From: CAIYRG01 sp964494505
Lineage (GTDB): Bacteria > Pseudomonadota > Alphaproteobacteria > Micropepsales > Micropepsaceae
Length of the DNA stretch: 64,000 nt
Assembly: GCA_964494505.1 (NCBI GenBank)
Contig: CAZBRO010000026.1
Location: 17,695-81,694 of the forward strand
Reading direction: 5' to 3'
The notes under the pieces are model-generated. The model was not told the DNA's origin, did no database searches, and saw nothing but the letters and a program-made list of their open reading frames with translations. The translations under genes were made by a program, and so were the position numbers. Shown one piece after another: positions 27,425-34,812 of this stretch (positions are counted from its first letter, which is position 1; every line of letters begins with the position of its first letter).

Positions 27425-28819
27425 ATGAACCAACCGTCGAACCCGGTGAAACAGCCCAGCCCGCACGCCGCGGCGAAAGCCGAATTGGAGGCCGTTCTCA
27501 CCGCCCATCCGGCCATCGCCTTCGTGGATGCGGCCATCGCCGACATCTGCGGCACACTCCGGGGCAAGCGGATTGCGGTCGCCGACGCCGGTAAGCTGTT
27601 CGAATCCGGCATGCAGATTCCGCTCTCGCTGCACTTGATGGATGTGCGGGGCGAGATGATGAACCCCGGCGGCCGTGGCTATTCGGATGGCGACCCGGAC
27701 GGCACCGCCTGGCCCATTCCGGGCACCATTACACCCGTGTGGGGTGCGGACCCGCCGCGGGCGCAAATGCTGACCCAACTGCACGATACCAAGGGGAGTG
27801 CGCTTGCCTATGACCCGCGCGCGATTCTGGAACGCGTGCTGGCGCGTTTCCGCGAACTCGATCTGACGCCGGTCGCCGCCCATGAGCTAGAATTCTATCT
27901 TCTCGACAAAACGCGCGACGGGAAGGGGGCGCCTCTGCCGCCGATTTCCCCGCGCACGGGCAAGCGCGAGAAAACACCATCCGTGTACGGAATAGAAGAC
28001 CTCAACCGCTATCAGGGATTCCTGCGCGCACTCGCCGAAGCGGCCTCCCTGCAGCGCGTGCCGATATCGGCAGCGAGCAAGGAATATTCGCCGGGTCAGT
28101 TCGAGGCCAATCTCCGCCACCAATCGAACGCGGTGGCGGCTTCCGACCACGCCATTTTCTTGCGCCAGATCGTCAGGGCGGCCGCCTTGAGCGAGGGTTT
28201 GGAGGCGAGTTTCATGGCCAAGCCCTATGCGGAGGGGCTCGGCTCAGGCCAGCACGTGCATGTGAGCCTGTTGGATTCGTCCGGGCGCAACGTGTTCGAC
28301 AACGGCACGCCGGAAGGAAGCGAGACCTTGCGCCAGGCAGCCGGCGGATTGGCGGCGCTGATGGCCGAAAGCATGGCCTTCTTCGCGCCAAACCTGAACG
28401 CCTATCGCCGTTTCGCGCCCGATATGTTCGCCCCCGTCAATCGCCGCTGGGGCGTGAATAATCGCTCGGTGGGATTGCGCGTGCCGGTAGGGCCGAGCCA
28501 GGCGAGGCGCATCGAACATCGCTGCGCGGGCGCGGACGCCAACCCTTATCTGGTGATGGCGGCGATTCTGGCGGGCGTTCACCATGGCATCGTCAACAAA
28601 ATCGATCCGGGGCCGCCGGCGGCGGGCAATGTCTCGCGCGAGCCGGACCGCGCGCTTCCCTTCAGCCTGGAGGACGCGCTGACGCGGCTCGAAGACGCGG
28701 GCCCGCTCGCGGGCTATTTCGGCAAGGACGCGATTTCCCTGTACCGCGAGACCAAGGCGGCCGAACTTGCCCGCTTCAAGAAGCTGATCACTGCTGAGGA
28801 ATATGAGTGGTATCTGTGA
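27425..28819 (+). CDS. Glutamine synthetase family protein (gamma-glutamylamine synthetase-like)
   Basis: A 464-residue ATP-dependent ligase of the GlnA/PuuA family. After an N-terminal beta-grasp part with GTLRGKRIAVAD, the catalytic barrel shows HELEFYLLDK (metal Glu residues), QFEANLRHQSNAVAASDH, the ATP-type FMAKPYAEGLGSGQHVHVSL and NRRWGVNNRSVGLRVP. Its FMAKPxAxxxGSGxHxHVSL block is that of PuuA-type enzymes that join glutamate to putrescine or another amine, rather than of the ammonium-assimilating GlnA with its adenylylation loop. Substrate is inferred only. No Shine-Dalgarno is clear before the ATG at 27425. A PotD-like binding protein elsewhere in the window may be related in function. 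Confidence 0.9.
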   Translation: MNQPSNPVKQPSPHAAAKAELEAVLTAHPAIAFVDAAIADICGTLRGKRIAVADAGKLFESGMQIPLSLHLMDVRGEMMNPGGRGYSDGDPDGTAWPIPGTITPVWGADPPRAQMLTQLHDTKGSALAYDPRAILERVLARFRELDLTPVAAHELEFYLLDKTRDGKGAPLPPISPRTGKREKTPSVYGIEDLNRYQGFLRALAEAASLQRVPISAASKEYSPGQFEANLRHQSNAVAASDHAIFLRQIVRAAALSEGLEASFMAKPYAEGLGSGQHVHVSLLDSSGRNVFDNGTPEGSETLRQAAGGLAALMAESMAFFAPNLNAYRRFAPDMFAPVNRRWGVNNRSVGLRVPVGPSQARRIEHRCAGADANPYLVMAAILAGVHHGIVNKIDPGPPAAGNVSREPDRALPFSLEDALTRLEDAGPLAGYFGKDAISLYRETKAAELARFKKLITAEEYEWYL

Positions 28820-28916
28820 ACGCGATTTTGCGGACGCGGAACTTCGGCTAAACTGATCGTCGAGCGCAACGGCAAGAATGCGCCAGGGAAGGAACAACGC
28901 GGGCGAGGGGTTTTTC

Positions 28917-29324
28917 ATGAAAGGGCTGCTGGCTGGCATTGCGGTTTGCTTGGGCATCGGTGTCATTCCGGCTTCGGCCCATCACTCGCTCGCCGCTTAT
29001 AATCTCTCCACTTACAAGACCGTCGAAGGCACGATCAAAACCTTCGAATGGAGCAATCCGCACGCCAAGCTCGCCCTGATCGTGCCGGGGCCGGACGGCC
29101 GCGGGACGGAATGGGACTTCGAAGGCGGCAGCATCGGCCGGCTCACCTCGGGCGGCTGGGTAAAGGGCGCGGTCGGTCCGGGCGACAAGGTGACGGTGGC
29201 GTATAATCCACGGCGCAGCGCCGCCATCGGCGGCTTCTTCATCGCCGTGACGACTGCGGCCGGCACCACCTACAGCATCGATCGTTTCAAGGATCTCAAA
29301 GCGGGAAATGCCAGCGAGCCGTAA
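28917..29324 (+). CDS. DUF6152 family secreted protein, copy 3
   Basis: A 135-residue exported protein. ATG at 28917 with GCGAGGGG upstream; the longer frame from 28878 is not needed. Signal peptide ends VIPASA, so the mature chain starts HHSLAAYN (His22, His23); the conserved third His is in SNPHAK (His49), again 26 residues after the second. Unlike copies 1 and 2 the later HP-x-x-DGTxGGQ block is replaced by NPRRSAAIGGFF. It begins a plus-strand run with two diheme cytochromes and two PDFSGxW proteins. Confidence 0.85.
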   Translation: MKGLLAGIAVCLGIGVIPASAHHSLAAYNLSTYKTVEGTIKTFEWSNPHAKLALIVPGPDGRGTEWDFEGGSIGRLTSGGWVKGAVGPGDKVTVAYNPRRSAAIGGFFIAVTTAAGTTYSIDRFKDLKAGNASEP

Positions 29325-29411
29325 GCTCATGCTTTGCGCGAAATCCGCCGGCGGGTTAAATTCGATGTCAGGGCTTCGCCCTCATGCGGCGCCCGAAACG
29401 GAGAGCTCGCC

Positions 29412-30425
29412 ATGAAGAGATTTCTCTTTGCGCTTCTCGTCCTTCCGCTCGCGTCCAGTGCAGCCTTGGCCCAGAACGCGCCCGCGGGCGATGCGGCGGC
29501 CGGCAAGGCTCTTTGGGAGGGCAACACCGCACTCTGCAAGAATTGCCATGGCCCGGCCGGCCAAGGCGCCTTCGGCCCCGACCTCGCAGGCCGCGGTTTG
29601 AACTTTGCGGAATTCCGCCAGGCCGTTCGCCATCCGTGGGGCATCATGCCCACCTTCACGGAGCAACAGTTCAGCGACAAACAGCTTGCCGACTTCGCGG
29701 CGTATTTCGGAAGCCTCCCGAAAGTCGACGAAACCGGAAAATGGCGCGTCGAAGTCTCTGCCGCCATGCCCCAGGGACAGCAAACGCTGGTCAACGAGGG
29801 TTGCGCGCAATGTCATGGCGAGACCTTCAACGGTCCGCGCGGCAATCTCGGCGCGATCCAGGCGGATTTCGATGATTTCAAGAACCTCGTTTACAATCAC
29901 ACGACGGCACTGCCGCAGCACCGGCAGATGCTCGGCGGGAATCCCAACGGCAACATCCTGATGGGAAATTTCAACCCGACGCGCGTGACGGACGCGTCTT
30001 TGCGGGAAATCTACAATTGGGTGCATGACGACATCGGCTGGCGCGTGCCCTTTCAGGCGCGGTTGAGCAAGGGCGAGGCTTCCGGAAACGGCGTGACGTA
30101 CAAGCTCAACGTCACGAACAATGGTCTGCCGGGCAAGGGCGTGACCGCACAGGGCGTAACCATTCGGCTGATCGTTCCACAGGGCGCCAATGTCATGAAC
30201 GCCACGGGCGCGGGTTATCAGGGCGCAAAGATGGAAGGCCAGAACATGGTCGCCACGTGGCAAGTGGCGCAACTCGCGCCCAAGGACCAACAGAGCTACA
30301 CCATCACTCTGTCCAAGGCGGGCACGCAGCAGGACAATCTCCGCGGCAACATCAAATGGGCCGCGCCGGCGCCGAAGATCACCAAGGCCGACGATGTGGT
30401 GAATATCGCGCCAGCGCCGCTTTGA
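29412..30425 (+). CDS. Diheme cytochrome c with C-terminal beta domain, copy 1
   Basis: A 337-residue exported protein; ATG at 29412 after GGAGAG. Signal peptide 1-20 (AALA). Two heme motifs: CKNCH (Cys42, Cys45, His46) and CAQCH (Cys131, Cys134, His135), with WGIMP (Met79) a likely axial ligand of heme 1. From about 225 to the end lies a non-heme region of beta-strand character (TYKLNVTNNGLPGKGV to SYTITLSKAG) resembling secreted Ig-like repeat domains. It is a tandem duplicate of the gene at 30564. Likely periplasmic or envelope-bound electron carrier in which the C-terminal domain binds a partner. Confidence 0.88.
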   Translation: MKRFLFALLVLPLASSAALAQNAPAGDAAAGKALWEGNTALCKNCHGPAGQGAFGPDLAGRGLNFAEFRQAVRHPWGIMPTFTEQQFSDKQLADFAAYFGSLPKVDETGKWRVEVSAAMPQGQQTLVNEGCAQCHGETFNGPRGNLGAIQADFDDFKNLVYNHTTALPQHRQMLGGNPNGNILMGNFNPTRVTDASLREIYNWVHDDIGWRVPFQARLSKGEASGNGVTYKLNVTNNGLPGKGVTAQGVTIRLIVPQGANVMNATGAGYQGAKMEGQNMVATWQVAQLAPKDQQSYTITLSKAGTQQDNLRGNIKWAAPAPKITKADDVVNIAPAPL

Positions 30426-30444
30426 CTGCAGTTTTGCTTTCGCA

Positions 30445-30478
30445 AGCCGGCCGGCGATGACTGTCGTGCGGCCGGTTT
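30445..30478 (+). terminator. Possible weak terminator between the duplicated cytochrome genes
   Basis: CCGGCCG (30447-30453) pairs with CGGCCGG (30469-30475), extended by an A-T and a G-T pair, and followed by only three T. The short tail suggests partial termination at best; the next gene starts 86 bases later with its own ribosome site. Confidence 0.4.
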
Positions 30479-30563
30479 CGCGTTGCAGACCCCCGATTTG
30501 GCGGTGTAAACTAATTGTGAAGCGCTCTCTCAGAGGGGAGAGGCCGCTCGGGAGGGACCACCA

Positions 30564-31589
30564 ATGAAAAAGAATATTCTGCTTGCGCTTGCCCTGCTCC
30601 CGCTGACGGGCGGGATGACGGCCGTGGCTCAGAATGCGCCTCAAGGCGACGCCGCCGCGGGAAAGGCGCTTTGGGCCAACGAGCTGCGCTGCAAGGACTG
30701 CCATGGCGGGGTAGCGGAAGGCGCGTTCGGTCCTGATCTGGCCGGCCGTGGGCTGAATTACGCGCAGGTGCGCCATGCCGTGCGGCAACCCTGGGGGATC
30801 ATGCCGCGCTTCATCGAAGAGCAGGTCAGCGATCAGGAGCTCGCCAATCTGGCGGCCTATTTCGCGTCGATGCCCAAGGTTGCGGAGCCCGGCCCGTGGA
30901 AGACCGAGGTTCCTGCCGGTGCGCCTGCGGGACAGCGTACCCTCATCGAGATCGGCTGCGGCCAGTGCCACGGTCCCGTGCTGATCGGCCCGCGCGACGA
31001 CATGGGCGCGGTCAATGCAGACATCAATTGGCTGAAGGACCTCGTCTATAACCACACAACGGCCATCCGCACCCATTCCCGCACACTCGGCACCGGCAAT
31101 GGTCCGCAGCGCGTCCACATGGGCAATTTCAATCCCGATCGCGTGACCGAGGCCCAATTGCAGACGGTGCTCGACTGGATCAAGAGCGATGTCGGCTTCC
31201 GCGGCGCGATGCGCGGTCGGCTGACGAAGGGCCAGCAATCCGAGAAAGGGATCACCTATACGCTCAACGTCGAGAATCTGGGTCTTCCGGGCAAAGGGCT
31301 CACGACCGAAGATCTCACAGTGCGGCTGATGATTCCGTCGGGGTCGCAGGTGGTCGGCACGACAGGCCCCGGCTACAAGGGCGTACGCATGGACGACAAG
31401 GCAAAGGCGCAAGTGGCCGAATGGACGTGGCCCAAAGCCGGTCCGCGCGACAAGCAGACCTACACGATCACTCTGTCCAAGGCCGGTTCGGACAAGGACA
31501 ATCTGCGCGGCGAAATCCACTGGATGAAGCCTGCCATCAAGGATGCGCCGACCGGCGATGTCATTGGCATTCCGGGCGCGCCGCTTTAG
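30564..31589 (+). CDS. Diheme cytochrome c with C-terminal beta domain, copy 2
   Basis: A 341-residue exported protein, closely related along its whole length to the preceding gene. ATG at 30564 after GGGAGGGACC. Signal peptide ends TAVAQ. Heme motifs CKDCH (Cys43, Cys46, His47) and CGQCH (Cys132, Cys135, His136); WGIMP is retained. The C-terminal beta domain runs from about 230 (TYTLNVENLGLPGKGL to TYTITLSKAG). The two copies differ enough to suggest an old duplication and distinct partners. Confidence 0.88.
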   Translation: MKKNILLALALLPLTGGMTAVAQNAPQGDAAAGKALWANELRCKDCHGGVAEGAFGPDLAGRGLNYAQVRHAVRQPWGIMPRFIEEQVSDQELANLAAYFASMPKVAEPGPWKTEVPAGAPAGQRTLIEIGCGQCHGPVLIGPRDDMGAVNADINWLKDLVYNHTTAIRTHSRTLGTGNGPQRVHMGNFNPDRVTEAQLQTVLDWIKSDVGFRGAMRGRLTKGQQSEKGITYTLNVENLGLPGKGLTTEDLTVRLMIPSGSQVVGTTGPGYKGVRMDDKAKAQVAEWTWPKAGPRDKQTYTITLSKAGSDKDNLRGEIHWMKPAIKDAPTGDVIGIPGAPL

Positions 31590-31611
31590 GTCGCGTTTTT
31601 CCGGCCTGAAC

Positions 31612-31650
31612 ATCGACCGGCTCCTGACGGGGGCCGGTCGATTTGTTTTC
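31612..31650 (+). terminator. Rho-independent terminator after the second diheme cytochrome
   Basis: ATCGACCGGC (31612-31621) pairs perfectly with GCCGGTCGAT (31633-31642), followed by TTTGTTTTC. This closes the cytochrome unit, so the PDFSGxW genes downstream probably have their own promoter. Confidence 0.8.
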
Positions 31651-31705
31651 GTGGGCTGCAAACCCAGTTTATAGTTGTCCGGTCTTTGCGGAGAGGTTGT
31701 GCGGC

Positions 31706-32608
31706 GTGGACGTCCGGAAAACGATTGCCTGCCTGATTGGAGGGATCTGTGCGGCTTCTGTCGCGTCGGCAGGTCGCAGCGCCGATAAGGCGGCTGCCGC
31801 TCCGGACTTCGGTGGTGTATGGGCGCGCAGCACCTTCGGCTGGGAGATTCCGGACGATGGCCCCGGTCCGTTGCGGAATCTCCAGCGCCGGCCCAACGGC
31901 ATCAGCGACGCGCAGATGCTGGTCGGCGATTACAAAAGCCCTGTCCTGACGGCGCGCGCCTCAGAGATCGTAAAGCAGCATGGCGACATGTCGAAAGCAG
32001 GCCAGGCCTTTGGCGATCCGTCCAATCAATGCGTCTCGATGGGCACGCCCTATATTCTCAGGGTCAATGAGATGCAGATGGCCCAGCAGCGGGACAAGGT
32101 CACGATCCTGTATATGCAGGACCACCAGTTCCGCACGATCCGCCTGAACGGTTCGCATCCCGCACGCATTGACCCGAGCTGGCATGGCGATTCCATCGGT
32201 CATTACGAAGGCGACACGCTGGTCGTCGACACCGTGGGCATCAAAGTGGGGCCGGTGTCGATGGTGGATCAGTATGGAACGCCGCACAGCGAAGCTCTTC
32301 ACGTCGTCGAGCGCTATACGCTCGTTCCGGACGAAATGGCCAAAGCCTTAAGCGCCAAGAACGATCGCGAATATGGCCGTGCCGACGGGCCGGCGGCCGA
32401 TGGCGTGTTCGTGGATTACGGGTACAAGGGCAAGGGCCTGCACGTCGAATTTACAGTGGAAGATCCGGTGATGTTCGCTATGCCCTGGAAGGGGGCTGTC
32501 ACCTATTTGCGGGCGGCGAACGACTGGGAAGAACGCGTATGCGCGGAGAACACCTTCGAATATTATCAGCATGTGGCTATGCCGGTTGCAGGCAAGGCGG
32601 ATTTCTGA
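31706..32608 (+). CDS. Secreted PDFSGxW-family protein, copy 4 (function unknown)
   Basis: A 300-residue exported protein. The GTG at 31706 is chosen because GGAGAGG lies 9 bases upstream and it starts a signal peptide (VRKTIACLIGGICAAS); the alternative TTG at 31643 overlaps the terminator. Mature part starts PDFGGVWA. Core: QCVSMGTP, SIGHYEGDTLVVDTVG, PHSEALHVVERY, late Cys in ERVCAEN, and the end VAGKADF. It has an insertion (about 210-250) after the HVVERY block absent from the other copies. Stop and next ATG are 14 bases apart; copies 4 and 5 are a tandem pair. Confidence 0.78.
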   Translation: MDVRKTIACLIGGICAASVASAGRSADKAAAAPDFGGVWARSTFGWEIPDDGPGPLRNLQRRPNGISDAQMLVGDYKSPVLTARASEIVKQHGDMSKAGQAFGDPSNQCVSMGTPYILRVNEMQMAQQRDKVTILYMQDHQFRTIRLNGSHPARIDPSWHGDSIGHYEGDTLVVDTVGIKVGPVSMVDQYGTPHSEALHVVERYTLVPDEMAKALSAKNDREYGRADGPAADGVFVDYGYKGKGLHVEFTVEDPVMFAMPWKGAVTYLRAANDWEERVCAENTFEYYQHVAMPVAGKADF

Positions 32609-32622
32609 AGGACCGGACACCG

Positions 32623-33471
32623 ATGGCAATACGTTCACGGCTCTATTTGGCGGGTGCTTTGTGCGCGGCGTTTTATGCGCTCGCTCAGGCTCCGCTGGCG
32701 CAAGGCCAGGATGCGATCCCGGATTTCGCACCCAACGCCAATACTGGCTGGCAATTGCCGGATGATGAATTCATCCCACCGGGGAGCGGCCCGGGTCCGG
32801 TCGTTTCGGATCCGGCGCATCCTTACATCAGTTTCTACCGGTTTCCGCGCAATCCCAATCCGACATTTCGGGTTGCCGATCTCTCCAATCCGATCCTGCA
32901 GCCATGGGTGCGCGAGGCATTGAGAAAGACGAATGAAAAATCGCTGTCCGGGAAGTACCTGACAATCCCCAAGGAGCGCTGCTGGCCGGTGGGCGTGCCG
33001 GCGTTCGATCTTCTTCCCGCGACGCCGGTTTACTTCCTGCAGACGCCGAAAGAAGTAACGATGATCTGGACTCAGGATCATCAGGTGCGCCGCGTTCTTA
33101 TGAACGTGCCGCATTCGGCCAAACCCAGACCGAGCTGGTTCGGCGAATCTGTCGGCCACTACGAAGGCGATACCTTGGTCGTCGATACGGTAGGAATGAA
33201 CGACAAGACTTTCGTTGACAATTATCTGACGCCACACACGGAGCAATTGCACGTCGTCGAACGCTACCGCATGGTCGACGGCGGAAAGACGTTGGAAGTG
33301 AATGTGCATGTGGAGGACCCCGGCGCCTTCACCACGCCATGGAACGCCATCCAACGCTATCGCCGTGTGGACGGTGCGCCTATGCCCGAGACTGTTTGCG
33401 CCGAGAACAATGGCGACCATTTCAATCAGGACCTGGAACCTATGCCGACGGCCGCAAAGCCCGATTTTTGA
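32623..33471 (+). CDS. Secreted PDFSGxW-family protein, copy 5 (function unknown)
   Basis: A 282-residue exported protein with ATG at 32623 and AAGGA upstream; the frame is open earlier into the previous gene. Signal peptide ends PLAQGQ; mature AIPDFAPNANTGW. It carries all family blocks: RCWPVGVP, LQTPKEVTMIW, SVGHYEGDTLVVDTVG, NDKTFVDNY, PHTEQLHVVERY, DPGAFTTPW, TVCAENNGDHFN and terminal KPDF. Closest to copy 2 at 7049. It is followed 12 bases later by the metallo-beta-lactamase-fold gene, indicating cotranscription. Confidence 0.8.
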   Translation: MAIRSRLYLAGALCAAFYALAQAPLAQGQDAIPDFAPNANTGWQLPDDEFIPPGSGPGPVVSDPAHPYISFYRFPRNPNPTFRVADLSNPILQPWVREALRKTNEKSLSGKYLTIPKERCWPVGVPAFDLLPATPVYFLQTPKEVTMIWTQDHQVRRVLMNVPHSAKPRPSWFGESVGHYEGDTLVVDTVGMNDKTFVDNYLTPHTEQLHVVERYRMVDGGKTLEVNVHVEDPGAFTTPWNAIQRYRRVDGAPMPETVCAENNGDHFNQDLEPMPTAAKPDF

Positions 33472-33483
33472 AGGAATGAACAC

Positions 33484-34431
33484 ATGAAGACGCCCAGGCG
33501 CATGAAGCTGATCGCAGTGGCACTTCTTGCCGGCGCGCTGATGTTCAACGGAGCGGCAGGTACGATTCAGGCATATGCCGCGGAACAGAAAAAAGAAGAG
33601 CTCAGCGAATCCTATCGCGGCAGTCAGCGCAACAACGTCGAATATCAGAAGATTGCGCCCTTCAAGGTGTTCGACAATCTCTATTATGTCGGGCCGGGCT
33701 TTGTTTCGTCATGGCTCATTCCGACATCGGGAGGACTCATCCTCATCGATACCGCGCAGGAGCCCTATGTCGATCACGTCGTCGACAGCATCAAGAAGTC
33801 GGGGTTCGATCCGAAGGACATCAAATATATCGTGCTCAGCCACGGCCATCTCGATCATTTCGGCGGTGCCGCGCGCATTCAGGAATTGTCGGGCGCGCGT
33901 CTTGTGGCGCTCGATGAAGACTGGAAGATGATGGAGCAATTCGCCACGCGCCCAGGCAAAGACGGCGCGCGGCCCGATCAGGCGCCAAAACGGGACATGA
34001 CCGTCAAGGAAGGCGACACGCTCAGTTTGGGTCAGACGACACTCAAGTTCTACAAACTTCCCGGTCATACGCCAGGCTCACTGTCGGCGGAATTCACGGT
34101 CTACGACAACGGTACGCCGCATAAGGCGTTTCTGTTCGGCGGGCCAGGCCCGCGCAATGGGGTGACCGGCGGCCAGCAATTTGTCGACAGCATGAATCGC
34201 GTCGCACAGATTCCCGGCATCGAAGTGGCCGTGAACGTGCACAGCTGGCTCACGTCGTACCCCTATCCGAAGGGGGGTATTTTGGAGCGTGCGATTCAGC
34301 TGAAGGCGCGCAAGCCCGGCGAGCCCAATGTTTTCGTCGATCCCGAGTCGTGGAAGCAGTGGGTGAAGATGGCCCAGGAGGGTGCGGCGAAGAACCTCGA
34401 AGAGGAGAAACGCAAAGCCGCCGCGAAGTAA
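33484..34431 (+). CDS. Secreted metallo-beta-lactamase-fold hydrolase, B3-like
   Basis: A 315-residue exported zinc hydrolase. ATG at 33484 with AAGGAATG upstream. Signal peptide to about residue 32. All six di-zinc ligands of subclass B3 enzymes are visible: His120, His122, Asp124, His125 (SHGHLDHFGG), His195 (LPGHTPGSL) and His253 (NVHSW). The strand VSSWLIPTSGGLILIDT is also B3-like. B3 folds include true beta-lactamases and other hydrolases; the context of PDFSGxW and cytochrome genes, and a long charged C-terminal tail, argue against assuming antibiotic hydrolysis. A terminator hairpin overlaps its stop codon. Confidence 0.85.
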   Translation: MKTPRRMKLIAVALLAGALMFNGAAGTIQAYAAEQKKEELSESYRGSQRNNVEYQKIAPFKVFDNLYYVGPGFVSSWLIPTSGGLILIDTAQEPYVDHVVDSIKKSGFDPKDIKYIVLSHGHLDHFGGAARIQELSGARLVALDEDWKMMEQFATRPGKDGARPDQAPKRDMTVKEGDTLSLGQTTLKFYKLPGHTPGSLSAEFTVYDNGTPHKAFLFGGPGPRNGVTGGQQFVDSMNRVAQIPGIEVAVNVHSWLTSYPYPKGGILERAIQLKARKPGEPNVFVDPESWKQWVKMAQEGAAKNLEEEKRKAAAK

Positions 34432-34441
34432 GCGGCGGCTT
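34415..34441 (+). terminator. Hairpin overlapping the stop codon of the B3-like hydrolase gene
   Basis: AAGCCGCCGC (34415-34424) pairs perfectly with GCGGCGGCTT (34432-34441); the TAA stop is in the loop. The T tail is short (TTCCTC), but the very stable stem should end transcription and also stops the convergent remnant gene. Confidence 0.65.
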
Positions 34442-34443
34442 CC

Positions 34444-34794
34444 TCACGCCCGAGTGCGCCGCCGCCTGAGCAACCCGAGCAGCCCCACACCGAACAGCGA
34501 AATGGTCGAGGGCTCCGGTACTGTGACGTTCGTGGCGCGGATATTGCCGAATAGACCGCCGGACTCATCATTGGGGCCGGCCGTGAAATACAAAGAGTCG
34601 GACGGTCCGGAATTCAAATTGCCGCCTCCGAAAGCAAGACCCCATAGCCCGCCGATCTTGATCAAGCTGTTCGGTGCGTCATGAAGACGGCCTTCGAACG
34701 TGTTCGTCGCCAGATTGAAGGCGCTAAAACGCAGGACCAAGGGTTGCGTTCGGTGCGCCGAAAAATTTCGACTCGGACTTCGAGCAAGACGCAA
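34444..34794 (-). pseudogene. 3' remnant of a TIGR03118-type PEP-CTERM protein gene
   Basis: The open frame encodes the C-terminal end of a PEP-CTERM protein: NTFEGRLHDAPNSLIKIGG, LWGLAFGGG, SLYFTAGPNDESGGLFG, then the sorting signal VPEPSTISLFGVGLLGLL and RRRRTRA. This matches the last segment of TIGR03118-family secreted proteins, which are normally several hundred residues long. The preceding about 35 residues are not family-like, there is no signal peptide or ribosome site, and only 18 bases separate it from the pepN stop. The gene has therefore lost its 5' part. Confidence 0.7.
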
Positions 34795-34812
34795 TAAAAT
34801 TACATACCGCAG

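Noticed and set aside
33484..34431. Calling the B3-like protein an antibiotic-resistance beta-lactamase
   Set aside because: All zinc ligands are present but the fold family is broad and the gene sits in a secreted-protein operon; substrate cannot be read from sequence.
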